This document shows positions 7,623-15,734 of a DNA stretch of 64,000 nucleotides, piece by piece. The position numbers and the translations under genes are program-made. The stretch is from assembly GCF_002090075.1 (NCBI RefSeq), contig NZ_BBRI01000003.1, positions 496,001 to 560,000 on the forward strand, read 5' to 3'. A model generated the notes under the pieces. The model worked only from the letters and a program-made list of their open reading frames with translations, made no database searches and was not told the DNA's origin. Each line of letters begins with the position of its first letter. Position 1 is the stretch's first letter. This DNA is from Demequina sp. NBRC 110052 (GTDB taxonomy: Bacteria > Actinomycetota > Actinomycetes > Actinomycetales > Demequinaceae).

Positions 7623-8830
7623 TCGCCGCGGCTCCCACACGCGACTTGCCGCGCGAGAGGCGCGTCGGGCTCTCCGCTGACACCGACACACCGGGGACAC
7701 GCGTACATGCGTGCGGGAACCGCGGCAGACCTGATCAGGCGCTCGTCTGCTCACGGGCCACGACGGCCCGAACATCGCGCGCCACTGCACGCGGATCATC
7801 GAATACCTCCCGCGCCGAATAGCGGAACACGGTGAGGCCCATCAGCCTGAGCGCTCGATCCCTCCTCCTGTCGCGCTCGAACGCCTGCGGATCCGAGTGG
7901 TACTCCCGCCCGTCGATCTCGACGACGACGCCACGCACCTGCAAGTCCACTCTGCCGATGCCTTCGTAGAAGACCTGACTTCGCACTGCCAGCCCCGATC
8001 GCAGGAGTGCCACCCTCGCGAGGGACTCGCCAGGCGACTCGGCATCCGGGTCAAGCAACGCCCTCAGGCCTACACGCGAGACCTCCGTACCGCGCCATTG
8101 CTTGACGGCGCTCGCCATCGAGATCACGCCACGGTGCAGAGCTGCATCGACAGGCACAATCCACTCCTCGAGAGGGAGACACTGCGACGCGCATCTCAGC
8201 GCCGACTTGATCGCTGCTGGCCCGTGGCGAGGCGCACCGTCATCGATCCGGTGCAGCACGACGCCGTTCAGCGGCCTCACGTCGGTAGCGCTACGGCCAC
8301 GGTTGCCCGGCACCGCGAGGTGAACGGACGCGGGGCGGTGCACGAGAGGAAGTCCGGCACGGGCCAGGGACGTCACGCAGGTGGGTACCGCGCGAAACAA
8401 GGCTGCGGCTACTGCGGCGCGTGACGCCCCAGGCAACGCATACACACCGCGATGCGGACGAGCCACCTTCCGCGCCCCGCAGGCAATTCGCAGGGACCAC
8501 TCAGTGACGCCTTCCGCCAGCAGGGACTCGCGGCGCGCTGCCCCACCGTGCCTGCGTAGCACTTCAATCAGATCCATGTGAGGACCGTGCATCGATACAG
8601 ACCGCGCGGCGCAGAAAGCACATCAGATGTGGAGACCGGTGTGGGTGCGACACCCTTGTGGACGACGCTCCATCGCCGGCGCAACCGAAGCGCCGACGCT
8701 AGTCCGCACCGGCCTCAGCTCTCGCCGCCGCGGCTCGCGCACGCAGACTGCTCTGACGTCGGCGCGTCCGCACGTCATGACCAAGCGACACGCCCGATGC
8801 AGCGCAAGTCCAGTGTGGGAGCCGCGGCGA
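7623..8830. repeat. 27-bp inverted repeats flanking the DUF559 gene
   Basis: The sequence TCGCCGCGGCTCCCACAC followed by two bases and GACTTGC lies at 7623-7649. Its reverse complement lies at 8804-8830 with only the two middle bases different. The two copies frame the DUF559 gene at distances of about 86 and 226 bp. No transposase is present between them. Confidence 0.55.
7735..8577 (-). CDS. DUF559-domain (Vsr-like) endonuclease-fold protein
   Basis: A 280-residue protein with an N-terminal winged-helix-like region similar to AbiEi-type domains (LIEVLRRHGG, ACGARKVARPHRGVYALPG) and a C-terminal DUF559 domain of the PD-(D/E)xK/Vsr fold. The nuclease-like core shows SPGESLARVALLRSGL, VDLQVRGVVVEIDGREYHS and FERDRRRDRALRLMG, so the acidic residues and RD pairs of the family are kept. 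Such genes occur as scattered singletons in actinobacteria; their role is not established. Start at 8577 gives MDLIEV; an ATG five codons upstream is possible. It stands alone between inverted repeats at 7623 and 8830. Confidence 0.75.
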   Translation of the reverse strand: MDLIEVLRRHGGAARRESLLAEGVTEWSLRIACGARKVARPHRGVYALPGASRAAVAAALFRAVPTCVTSLARAGLPLVHRPASVHLAVPGNRGRSATDVRPLNGVVLHRIDDGAPRHGPAAIKSALRCASQCLPLEEWIVPVDAALHRGVISMASAVKQWRGTEVSRVGLRALLDPDAESPGESLARVALLRSGLAVRSQVFYEGIGRVDLQVRGVVVEIDGREYHSDPQAFERDRRRDRALRLMGLTVFRYSAREVFDDPRAVARDVRAVVAREQTSA

Positions 8831-8914
8831 TGGCGGGGGAAGTGACGGGGAGCGGGCGGAACCGGACCGGGGCGGAACCGGACCGGGCGCGTGCGACAGC
8901 GTGCGGTCGGGGCT
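8593..8914. other. Intergenic region with a 16-bp tandem duplication
   Basis: This 320-bp gap holds the right arm of the inverted repeat around the DUF559 gene (8804-8830) and two exact tandem copies of GCGGAACCGGACCGGG at 8856-8871 and 8872-8887. No convincing gene is present. Confidence 0.5.
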
Positions 8915-9148
8915 TCAGCGCTCCGCGTCGCGCTTGGTCGAGAAGATCGCCCACATCGCCGCGACCGCCAGCAGCAGCGTGAGCACGATGGTGGTCGCGC
9001 TTCCCGAGATGGCGCCCATGTCACACGCGTCGGTGTACGCGTCGGGCCCATCACTGACCGACGCGCACGAGCCGGAGTCGAACGCCCAGACGACCACGAT
9101 GCCGATGAGCGCAGATACCCCCACGGCCCAGCGAAGCCAGAACCTCAT
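8915..9148 (-). CDS. Small two-TM protein with cysteine-containing loop
   Basis: A 77-residue integral membrane protein. Helix 1 covers about residues 4-22, then a loop of about 25 residues with two cysteines (GSCASV and DACDMG), then helix 2 at about 48-68 and a short charged tail (STKRDAER). I do not recognise the family. It is followed 52 bp upstream of its start by a second protein of nearly identical design (9201-9416), and both are on the topA strand, so they may be cotranscribed behind topA. Confidence 0.6.
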   Translation of the reverse strand: MRFWLRWAVGVSALIGIVVVWAFDSGSCASVSDGPDAYTDACDMGAISGSATTIVLTLLLAVAAMWAIFSTKRDAER

Positions 9149-9200
9149 ACCTGGAAAGTAGCGCTCACCAGGCGCGATGTCGAGGTGTGGAACGCGCTCC

Positions 9201-9416
9201 TCAGTTCTTCTTGAGCGCCTGGATCGCCGCGACGATCGCGATCACGGACAGCCAGAATGTCGCGAGCACCGCGCCCGGCACCCCGAGCGCAGGTCCGTCC
9301 TTGCAGACCGTCACACCGGCGGAGTTGGTGTCGCACACCGTCGAGCCGATGAGCCACGGCAGCGTGGCGGCCGCCGCGGCGAGCACGGCCACGAGGGCCC
9401 ATCCTGTCCGCGACAT
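9201..9416 (-). CDS. Small two-TM protein, same design as the neighbour
   Basis: A 71-residue integral membrane protein. Helix 1 at about 5-24, a loop with two cysteines (STVCDT and TVCKDG), helix 2 at about 46-66, and the tail ALKKN. Its start codon is 2 bp after the topA stop, so it is almost certainly on the topA transcript. Function unknown; the twin-cysteine loop facing outside suggests a disulfide. Confidence 0.65.
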   Translation of the reverse strand: MSRTGWALVAVLAAAAATLPWLIGSTVCDTNSAGVTVCKDGPALGVPGAVLATFWLSVIAIVAAIQALKKN

Positions 9417-9418
9417 CG

Positions 9419-12103
9419 CTACTTCTTCTTGGGCGCGGCCTTGCGGGTGGTCTTCTTGGCCGCGGGCTTGCGCGTGGTCTTCTTCTTGGCGGGAGCCTTC
9501 TCGCGCTTCTCCTGCAGGAGCTCGACGGCGCGCTCGTGCGTGAGCTCCTCCACCGTCGTGCCGCGTGGAATCGTGATGTTGGTGACGCCGTCGGTGATGT
9601 ACTCGCCGAAGCGACCCTCCTTGACCACGATCGGCTTCTCCGACACGGGGTCCACACCCAGCTCCTTGAGCGGCGGCTTGGCGGTGCGTCCGCGTCCGCG
9701 CTTGGGCTGCGCGTAGATCGCGAGCGCCTCCTCGAGCGAGATCGAGAGCAGCTGCTCCTCGGACTCGATGGTGCGCGAGTCGGTGCCCTTCTTGAGGTAC
9801 GGACCATAGCGGCCGTTCTGCGCGGTGATCTCCTCGTCGGTGGCCGGGTCCACGCCCACGACTCGGGGCAGCTCCATGAGCTTGACCGCGTCCTCGAGCG
9901 TGATCGTCGCGAGGTCCATCGACTTGAACAGCGAGGCCGTCTTGGGCTTGCCCTTGGCGCCCTCGGGCAGCACCTCGGTCACATACGGGCCGAAGCGTCC
10001 GGCCTTCGCGACGATCTCAGTCCCGAGCTCCGGGTGAGTGCCGAGCGAGCGCTCATCCCCGCCCTGGTGCTCGAACAGCTCAAGGGCCTTCGCCACCGTC
10101 AGCTCGTCGGGTGCGAGTTCCTCGGGCACGGATGCGGTGTCCATCTCGCCCTCGGTGCCGTCCGCCTTGGGGCGCTCGATGTACGGACCGTAGCGGCCCA
10201 CGCGCAGCGAGATGCCGTCGCCGATCTCGAACGTCGAGTTGGCGCGCGCGTCGATCTCGCCGAGGTTCTCCACGAGGTTCTTGAGCCCCTCGGCGCGACC
10301 GTCGGCCTCGCCGGAGCCGAAGTAGAACTCGCGCAGCCAGTCCACGCGGTGCATGCCGCCGGACGCGATGCGGTCGAGGTCCTCCTCCATGTCCGCCGTG
10401 AAGTCGTAGTCGACGAGCCAGCTGAAGTGCTCCTCGAGCAGGCGGATGATGGCGAACGCGAGCCACGTGGGCACGAGCGCCTGCTTGTCGACGCGCACGT
10501 AGCCGCGGGCGATGATGAGGTCCACCATCGACGCGTAGGTGGAGGGGCGGCCGAACTTGCGGTCCTCGAGCTCCTTGATCATGGACCCCTGCGTGAAACG
10601 CGGGGGCGGCGTGGTGGAGTGCGTGAGCGGCTCGAGGTCGGCGACGTCCACGCCGTCTCCCTCGGACAGGCGCGGCAGCCGGTCGTCGTCGCCCTTGGCG
10701 CCCGACGCGGGGGCCTCGTCCTCCTCGTAGCGCGACTTTTCGCGTGACTCCTCGTAGACGGCCATGAAGCCGGGCTGCGTGATGATCGTGCCGGACTTGG
10801 AGAACTCGACGGCGTGGTGCTCGGCGGTAGTGGCGCCGAGGCGCACAGTGGAGGTGGTGCCGACCGCGTCGGCCATCTGGGAGGCGATGGTGCGCTTCCA
10901 GATCATCTCGTACATGCGGAACTCGTCGCCGCGCAGCTCGGCGCGCAGCTGCTCGGGCGAGCGGAACGTGTCACCCGCGGGACGGATCGCCTCGTGCGCC
11001 TCCTGCGCGTTGGTGTCCTTGGAGGCGTACACGCGGGCGGTGGGCGAGACGTTGTCCGCGCCGTACAACTCGAGCGCCTGGGCGCGGGCGGCGCGGGTCG
11101 CCTCGCCAGAGAGCCCCGGTGAGTCGGAACGCATATAGGTGATGTAGCCGCGCTCGTACAGGCCCTGCGCCACGCGCATCGCGTCGCGGGCGCCGAGACG
11201 CAGCTTGCGGCTCGCCTCCTGGATCAGCGTGGACGTGATGAACGGCGCGGCCGGCCGACGCTTGTACGGCTTGGAGTCGACGCCGACCACGGTGAAGGTC
11301 GCGTGGGCGAGGCCAGCGGCCAGCGCGCCCGCGGTCGCCGCCGTGACATGCACCGCCTTGGCGTTGGACAACGCGCCGCGGTCATCGAAGTCCTTGCCGG
11401 TCGCGACCCGCTTGCCGTCGAGGGTGGTGAGCCGCGCCACGAAGCTGCGCCCCGCGTCGGGCCCCTCCTGTGCGGTGAACGTCGCCTGCAGGTCCCAGTA
11501 CTCGGCCGAGCGGAACGCCATGCGCTCGCGCTCGCGGTCCACGACCAGGCGCAGCGCGATCGACTGCACGCGGCCGGCCGAGAGTCCGCCCTGGATCTTG
11601 CGCCACAGCACCGGCGACACGGAGTAGCCGTACAGGCGGTCGAGGATGCGGCGCGCCTCCTGCGCCTCCACGAGCTCCATGTCCACCTCACGAGGCGATT
11701 GGAGCGCGCGCTGGATACCCTCGCGGGTGATCTCGTGGAACGCGAGGCGCTTGACGGGGACCTTGGGCTTGAGCACCTCGAGCAGGTGCCACGCGATGGC
11801 CTCCCCCTCGCGGTCCTCATCAGTCGCGAGGTAGAGCTCGTCGGCCTCCTTGAGCCGACGCTTCATGTCCGCCACGACCTTCTTCTTGCCCGGGTCCACG
11901 CGGTAGAAGGGCACGAAGCCGCCGTCGATGTCGATCGAGAACTCGCCCGCGGGCGACTTCTTCACCTCGTCGGGCAGCTCGGACTTCTCCGCGAGGTCGC
12001 GGATGTGTCCGACCGACGAGACGACGTCGTAGTCGTCCCCCAAGTAGCCGCCGATGGTGCGCGACTTGGTGGGCGACTCGACGATGACGAGCTTGCGGGG
12101 CAT
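9419..12103 (-). CDS. topA: DNA topoisomerase I (type IA)
   Basis: Relaxes negatively supercoiled DNA by transient single-strand cleavage. The 894-residue protein opens with the TOPRIM domain (KLVIVESPTKS; acidic triad in TDEDREGE, Asp95/Asp97), has the SAGRVQS motif near 175 and the catalytic tyrosine in ITYMRSDS (Tyr323). After the core come several topoisomerase C-terminal repeat domains, each ending with a GRYGPY or GRFGPY-type motif, and a basic tail rich in Lys/Arg (KKKTTRKPAAKK). This is the usual actinobacterial TopA, with no zinc fingers. An ATG start at 12103 fits the family exactly. A promoter lies at 12172-12199. Confidence 0.98.
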   Translation of the reverse strand: MPRKLVIVESPTKSRTIGGYLGDDYDVVSSVGHIRDLAEKSELPDEVKKSPAGEFSIDIDGGFVPFYRVDPGKKKVVADMKRRLKEADELYLATDEDREGEAIAWHLLEVLKPKVPVKRLAFHEITREGIQRALQSPREVDMELVEAQEARRILDRLYGYSVSPVLWRKIQGGLSAGRVQSIALRLVVDRERERMAFRSAEYWDLQATFTAQEGPDAGRSFVARLTTLDGKRVATGKDFDDRGALSNAKAVHVTAATAGALAAGLAHATFTVVGVDSKPYKRRPAAPFITSTLIQEASRKLRLGARDAMRVAQGLYERGYITYMRSDSPGLSGEATRAARAQALELYGADNVSPTARVYASKDTNAQEAHEAIRPAGDTFRSPEQLRAELRGDEFRMYEMIWKRTIASQMADAVGTTSTVRLGATTAEHHAVEFSKSGTIITQPGFMAVYEESREKSRYEEDEAPASGAKGDDDRLPRLSEGDGVDVADLEPLTHSTTPPPRFTQGSMIKELEDRKFGRPSTYASMVDLIIARGYVRVDKQALVPTWLAFAIIRLLEEHFSWLVDYDFTADMEEDLDRIASGGMHRVDWLREFYFGSGEADGRAEGLKNLVENLGEIDARANSTFEIGDGISLRVGRYGPYIERPKADGTEGEMDTASVPEELAPDELTVAKALELFEHQGGDERSLGTHPELGTEIVAKAGRFGPYVTEVLPEGAKGKPKTASLFKSMDLATITLEDAVKLMELPRVVGVDPATDEEITAQNGRYGPYLKKGTDSRTIESEEQLLSISLEEALAIYAQPKRGRGRTAKPPLKELGVDPVSEKPIVVKEGRFGEYITDGVTNITIPRGTTVEELTHERAVELLQEKREKAPAKKKTTRKPAAKKTTRKAAPKKK

Positions 12104-12171
12104 CGGACCTGCCTTGCGTTGCGGGGGTGAGGCGTGTGCTGCGACCCCTTGGGCGGGGCCGATTCGCCCTC

Positions 12172-12199
12172 AATATACATAGGGACGCTGACGCTGCAA
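12172..12199 (-). promoter_or_regulatory. Putative topA promoter
   Basis: On the minus strand, TTGCAG (12199-12194) and TATATT (12177-12172) are separated by 16 bp, about 70 bp upstream of the topA ATG. This is the only AT-rich block in the 225-bp divergent intergenic region. Recognised by eye only. Confidence 0.5.
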
Positions 12200-12213
12200 C
12201 GGGACTGTGGACG

Positions 12214-12230
12214 CGACCCCGTAGGGGTCG
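12214..12230. promoter_or_regulatory. Perfect short palindrome between topA and the IMP-family gene
   Basis: CGACCCC-GTA-GGGGTCG is a perfect 7-bp inverted repeat with a 3-base spacer lying just upstream of the putative topA promoter. It may be an operator for either divergent gene or a chance GC-rich palindrome. Confidence 0.3.
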
Positions 12231-12328
12231 GCACGCCCGACGCGGCCGCGAGGCGCCCCTTCTCGCCCGCCCGACGCTGGGGCCAGAGACCCGGTCGGGT
12301 CGCCTCGCGGGCATGACACCATGGGAGC

Positions 12329-13153
12329 GTGAGCCTTCCCCATGACACCATCACGCCCGAGCTGTCCGAGGCGGTGCTGACCGCGATGCGCGAGGCCGCC
12401 GAGGCGGAGATCATGCCGCGCTGGCGCTCGCTGTCCGACGACGAGGTGCGCACCAAGTCCTCGGAGTGGGACCTCGTGACGGACGCCGACGAGCAGGCCG
12501 AGATCCGCCTCACCGCCGCCCTGAAGGAGCTGGTGGACATCCCCGTGGTGGGCGAGGAGGCGACCGCGCAGGACGCGTCGCTGCTGGACCTGGTGGACGG
12601 CGAGGGAGCGGTGTGGGTCGTGGACCCCGTGGACGGCACCCGCAACTTCGTCGAGGGCAGCGAGGCGTTCGGCTGCATGGTCGCGTTGATCGACGACGGC
12701 CGCACCGTCGCGTCGTGGATCACCTATCCCGCGGTGGGTCGCGAGATCCATGCCGCCAAGGGCGTCGGCACGTTCCTGGACGGCGAGCGTCTGCTCGCGC
12801 CGACCCCGGCCGATGCGGGGGCGCTGCGGGGCGCGCTGGGTGCCAAGTTCTTCTCAGGCGACGGGCAGGCGCTGATGGATCGCGCCTCGACGCTCGGGCC
12901 CGCGCAGCCCATCCGGTTCTGCGCCGCGTGGGACTACCTTGACGTGGTCACGGGCGTGACGGACTACGTGAGCTTCACGCGCACCCTGCCGTGGGATCAC
13001 GCGCCGGGCGCGCTGATCTGCCAGGAGGCGGGACTCATGTCCGCGCGCCCCACGGGCGACGAGTACCTGCCGGGCGGGGACGTGCACGGCGGCATCCTCA
13101 CCGCGCACCCGAGCGTGTGGCAGCGCGTCGCGGGAGTCATCGCACAGTTATAG
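12329..13153 (+). CDS. Inositol monophosphatase-family phosphatase
   Basis: A Mg-dependent sugar/polyol phosphatase of 274 residues. The metal-site motifs of the family are all visible: GEEAT (Glu), WVVDPVDGTRNF (the DPxDGTxN signature) and PWDHAPGALICQEAG (the WDxAxG signature). In actinobacteria members of this clade act as inositol-1-phosphatase or as histidinol-phosphatase (HisN type); the sequence alone does not separate these. GTG start at 12329 follows GGGAG. It is divergent from topA. Confidence 0.85.
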   Translation: MSLPHDTITPELSEAVLTAMREAAEAEIMPRWRSLSDDEVRTKSSEWDLVTDADEQAEIRLTAALKELVDIPVVGEEATAQDASLLDLVDGEGAVWVVDPVDGTRNFVEGSEAFGCMVALIDDGRTVASWITYPAVGREIHAAKGVGTFLDGERLLAPTPADAGALRGALGAKFFSGDGQALMDRASTLGPAQPIRFCAAWDYLDVVTGVTDYVSFTRTLPWDHAPGALICQEAGLMSARPTGDEYLPGGDVHGGILTAHPSVWQRVAGVIAQL

Positions 13154-13420
13154 CGGGGCCGGACCTCGGGCCAGTGCGCCCAGCGCCTCGCGGCGATGAA
13201 CACGCCACCCACGCTGAGCAAAGCGGCCATCCCCCTCAATGGCCTGATGGCGGTACGGCTGTGCATGGATCCCCACGTGTGTGCGACCCCTCCGGGATGA
13301 GGCACCAAGGAGCGAACGTATGCACCGGGACGTGTGCGGGCCAGGGGTGCGCGCATGCTCAGACGTCCCTCAGCAGACCCCTGCCTGGCCGTCAGAGTTC
13401 CACCCTGTCCGGGGGCAGAC
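13154..13420. other. Intergenic region, no gene seen
   Basis: Between the phosphatase stop and the terminator at 13421 there are only short, codon-implausible open frames. No RNA gene or clear repeat is recognised. Confidence 0.5.
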
Positions 13421-13452
13421 GAAAGGGCCCCCGGTGAACCGGGGGCCCTTTC
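13421..13452 (-). terminator. Strong hairpin terminator
   Basis: A perfect 14-bp stem, GAAAGGGCCCCCGG and its complement, with a TGAA/TTCA tetraloop. It lies just downstream of the minus-strand gene ending at 13474 and faces the plus-strand phosphatase gene, so it could stop transcription from both sides. Confidence 0.85.
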
Positions 13453-13473
13453 TTGGGGGGAGGGAGGTGACGG

Positions 13474-14175
13474 TTAGGCGTTCACCGGCTCGTCGATCGT
13501 CTCGGCCGCAGGAGCGCCCTTGAGCGCCGCCTTCTTGATGTCAGAGGCGAACCACACCGTCACCGCGCCGAGGGCGATGAACACGAGGCCCAGGCCGCCG
13601 ATGAAGGCCGCGATGCCGGTGCCGAGCTGGAGGGTGGACGCGGTGACCGAGCCGACGCCGAGCTCACCGAACAGCGCGTGGGCGGTGGGGTTCCAGGCCT
13701 GCGAGCGGGCGGGGCCGTCGAGCGGGTGCATGCGGTCGAAGTCGGCCCAGTAGCGACCATCGGTCTCGACCTCGTAGGTGCCGGCCTCGAAGGTCTCACC
13801 GTTGTACTCGACCGCCTCGTCGAGCACGACCGTGGAGGTGCCGTGGAGGGTGTGGTAGCCGACGAGGGCCATCTGGTACATGTACTCGGTGCCGGTGTTG
13901 ACCAGCGGGTCGTTGGGGTCGAGCTCCGCGTAGTTGACGTTGTAGCCCCAGTCGTTCTCGAGCAGGTCCAGGATGCCCTGGGCGCCCTCGACGGTGCCGC
14001 GGTCGACGAGCACGCCGTCCTCGTTGTACGTCAGCATGACGTTCTGGGCCTCCGAGAACTTCTGGAGGGAGTTGGCGCCGGCGGCGACCTGCGAGTAGGC
14101 GAAGATGCCTGCCGCGAGGAATGCGGCTCCGACGAGAGCGAGGAACGCTCCGACCAGCTGCAGCTTCTTGACCAT
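13474..14175 (-). CDS. Two-TM membrane protein of unknown function
   Basis: A 233-residue protein with a membrane helix at about 6-27, an external domain of about 155 residues and a second helix at about 186-211, ending in a short acidic cytosolic tail. The external part contains ENDWGYNVNYAELDPNDPLVNTGTEYMYQMA and a later HPLDGPARSQAWNPTAHALFGELG, which reads like a small soluble domain held between two helices, as in actinobacterial membrane-bound DUF proteins. Start at 14175 (ATG) has GGAAGGA upstream; the frame stays open much further upstream but the composition there is not coding-like. It is followed by a strong terminator and preceded by 390 bp without a gene, so it is probably a single-gene unit, well expressed. 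Confidence 0.7.
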   Translation of the reverse strand: MVKKLQLVGAFLALVGAAFLAAGIFAYSQVAAGANSLQKFSEAQNVMLTYNEDGVLVDRGTVEGAQGILDLLENDWGYNVNYAELDPNDPLVNTGTEYMYQMALVGYHTLHGTSTVVLDEAVEYNGETFEAGTYEVETDGRYWADFDRMHPLDGPARSQAWNPTAHALFGELGVGSVTASTLQLGTGIAAFIGGLGLVFIALGAVTVWFASDIKKAALKGAPAAETIDEPVNA

Positions 14176-14433
14176 GGGGATCACTTTCCTTCCGGGGTGG
14201 TGATGCATTTGTTGTTGATGCGTCCACGTTCCCGTAGGTCTGGGGGCTGACACCGGGACCTCCATCCCGATTGCCGGGCCGGTTCCCGGGACCTTGTACC
14301 CGTCTTTCCACCCGCCTTGGGACTCACGTCCCACGCTTGGACCGACCCTGACATCGAGTGCCACCCATCCGCCGGATACCTCGGACGACGCCTGCGCATC
14401 GCCGGCGCGCACACTCCTCGGCAGGGCATGACG
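14176..14433. other. Intergenic region, likely promoter area
   Basis: This gap contains several GC-rich half-palindromes (for example GGGAC-TCAC-GTCCC near 14324) but nothing I can assign. It must hold the promoter of the two-TM protein gene. Confidence 0.4.
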
Positions 14434-14469
14434 GAGCCCCCGCTCCCTCAGCGAAAGGAACGGGGGCTC
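14434..14469 (-). terminator. Inverted repeat after the NrdG-like gene
   Basis: GAGCCCCCG (14434-14442) pairs with CGGGGGCTC (14461-14469), with further partial pairing inside the 18-nt loop. It lies about 95 bp after the minus-strand stop at 14564 and may end that transcript. There is no strong T-run. Confidence 0.5.
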
Positions 14470-14563
14470 GAGGTGCCGGCGGCGGTGGCAGCGCCAAGCC
14501 GGGCCGGGTGGCGCCTCCGCGTCGCCGAGTCCCTGCGGCGTCAGCGGAGGCGCACCCGAAGTG

Positions 14564-15565
14564 TCAGCGCCGGGCGAGATCCGGCAGGTCGTCAGGGAGC
14601 AGCACGTCACCCAGGCGACGCCCCGCGAGCTCCGCCGCATACGACGGGTTGGTGCCGTGCGGGCGCACCTCCTGCAGCACGGGTGCGCGTCCACTGACGC
14701 GCACGATCTCGCGCACCGTGTCGAGCACGTCCGCGCGCGTATGCGTCACCGGGTCCACAGTCAGGCGCACCTCGTACGGCACGCCCGCATCGCGCACCAC
14801 CTCGAGGGACGACCACGCGCGCCGCCCGGCCATGCCGGTGCGCACTACGTCGGTGTAGCCCTCGGGAGTCGCCTTGATGTCGAGCCCGACCCAGTCGCAG
14901 TGCTCGAGCGCGAGCTCGAGTCGCGCGGGGAACGCGCCCGCCGTGAGCAGGCCGACCTCGTAGCCCATCGACCGCACGATCCGCATCGCCTCGGGCAGCG
15001 CGCCCTGACGCGTCGGCTCGCCGCCCGTGAAGACGACCGCACCCACGCGGCCTCGACGCGCCTCGAGCTCGACGACCACGTCGTCCCACGGCACAGTGCC
15101 GCCCACCCGCGGGCTCTGCAGATCCGTGCTCGAGCAGTAGGTGCACCGCCACGGGCAGCCCTGCAGGACCACCGACATCGCCACGCGTCCCGGCCAATCC
15201 TCGACACCCGGGGGGCGGACCGCGGCGATCGCGAGGTAGCGCGGGTCGAAGCCCTTGCCGAACCCGGGGCGGTCGAGCGTCTCAGCTGCGAGCGTGGACA
15301 GCGCGCCCATGTGGTCGGCGCGCGCACCCCAGGAGGAGGCCGCGAGGCCCTCTTCCCGCGCCTTGCCGCAGACCTCCTCGACCTCGAGCTCGCCTGTGGG
15401 CAACGGAGAGTGCAGCGTCTCGCCGGTGAAGGTGGGTCGCTGCACCGGGCGCTCTCGGGACTCCTGGCCGCCGCCCTCGCACGCCCCGTCGGCGCCGCAA
15501 CGGCACTCGTGGTCGCGTGCCTCGGGTGCGTGCACGTCCTGAAGGGGGAGAAGATCGGGCGCCAT
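14564..15565 (-). CDS. nrdG: Radical SAM activating enzyme, NrdG-like, with N-terminal extension
   Basis: A 333-residue radical-SAM protein resembling the activase of anaerobic (class III) ribonucleotide reductase. The [4Fe-4S] motif is QGCPWRCTYCSS (CxxxCxxC), followed by VVFTGGEPTRQG (the GGEP SAM-binding motif) and the substrate-strand WVGLDIKATPEGY. The usual protein is about 220-240 residues; here about 95 residues precede the core and include a cysteine cluster (HECRCGADGAC). The long start at 15565 is well supported by CAGGAG six bases upstream. NrdD, its normal partner, is not in this window. It may activate another glycyl-radical enzyme. Confidence 0.75.
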   Translation of the reverse strand: MAPDLLPLQDVHAPEARDHECRCGADGACEGGGQESRERPVQRPTFTGETLHSPLPTGELEVEEVCGKAREEGLAASSWGARADHMGALSTLAAETLDRPGFGKGFDPRYLAIAAVRPPGVEDWPGRVAMSVVLQGCPWRCTYCSSTDLQSPRVGGTVPWDDVVVELEARRGRVGAVVFTGGEPTRQGALPEAMRIVRSMGYEVGLLTAGAFPARLELALEHCDWVGLDIKATPEGYTDVVRTGMAGRRAWSSLEVVRDAGVPYEVRLTVDPVTHTRADVLDTVREIVRVSGRAPVLQEVRPHGTNPSYAAELAGRRLGDVLLPDDLPDLARR

Positions 15566-15734
15566 GAGGGACTCCTGAGACTGTGCGCCGCGCCGGGCGC
15601 GAGTGGGACGTCCCGCGACGCGGGACCCGTCGGGCCGGTGCCCGACTCCCCCATTGTCAATCGCTCACAGCGCCCGTCTCTGGGCAATCGGACCTAGATG
15701 ACAGGACACGGATCGGGGCCCGTCAGGGCCGACT

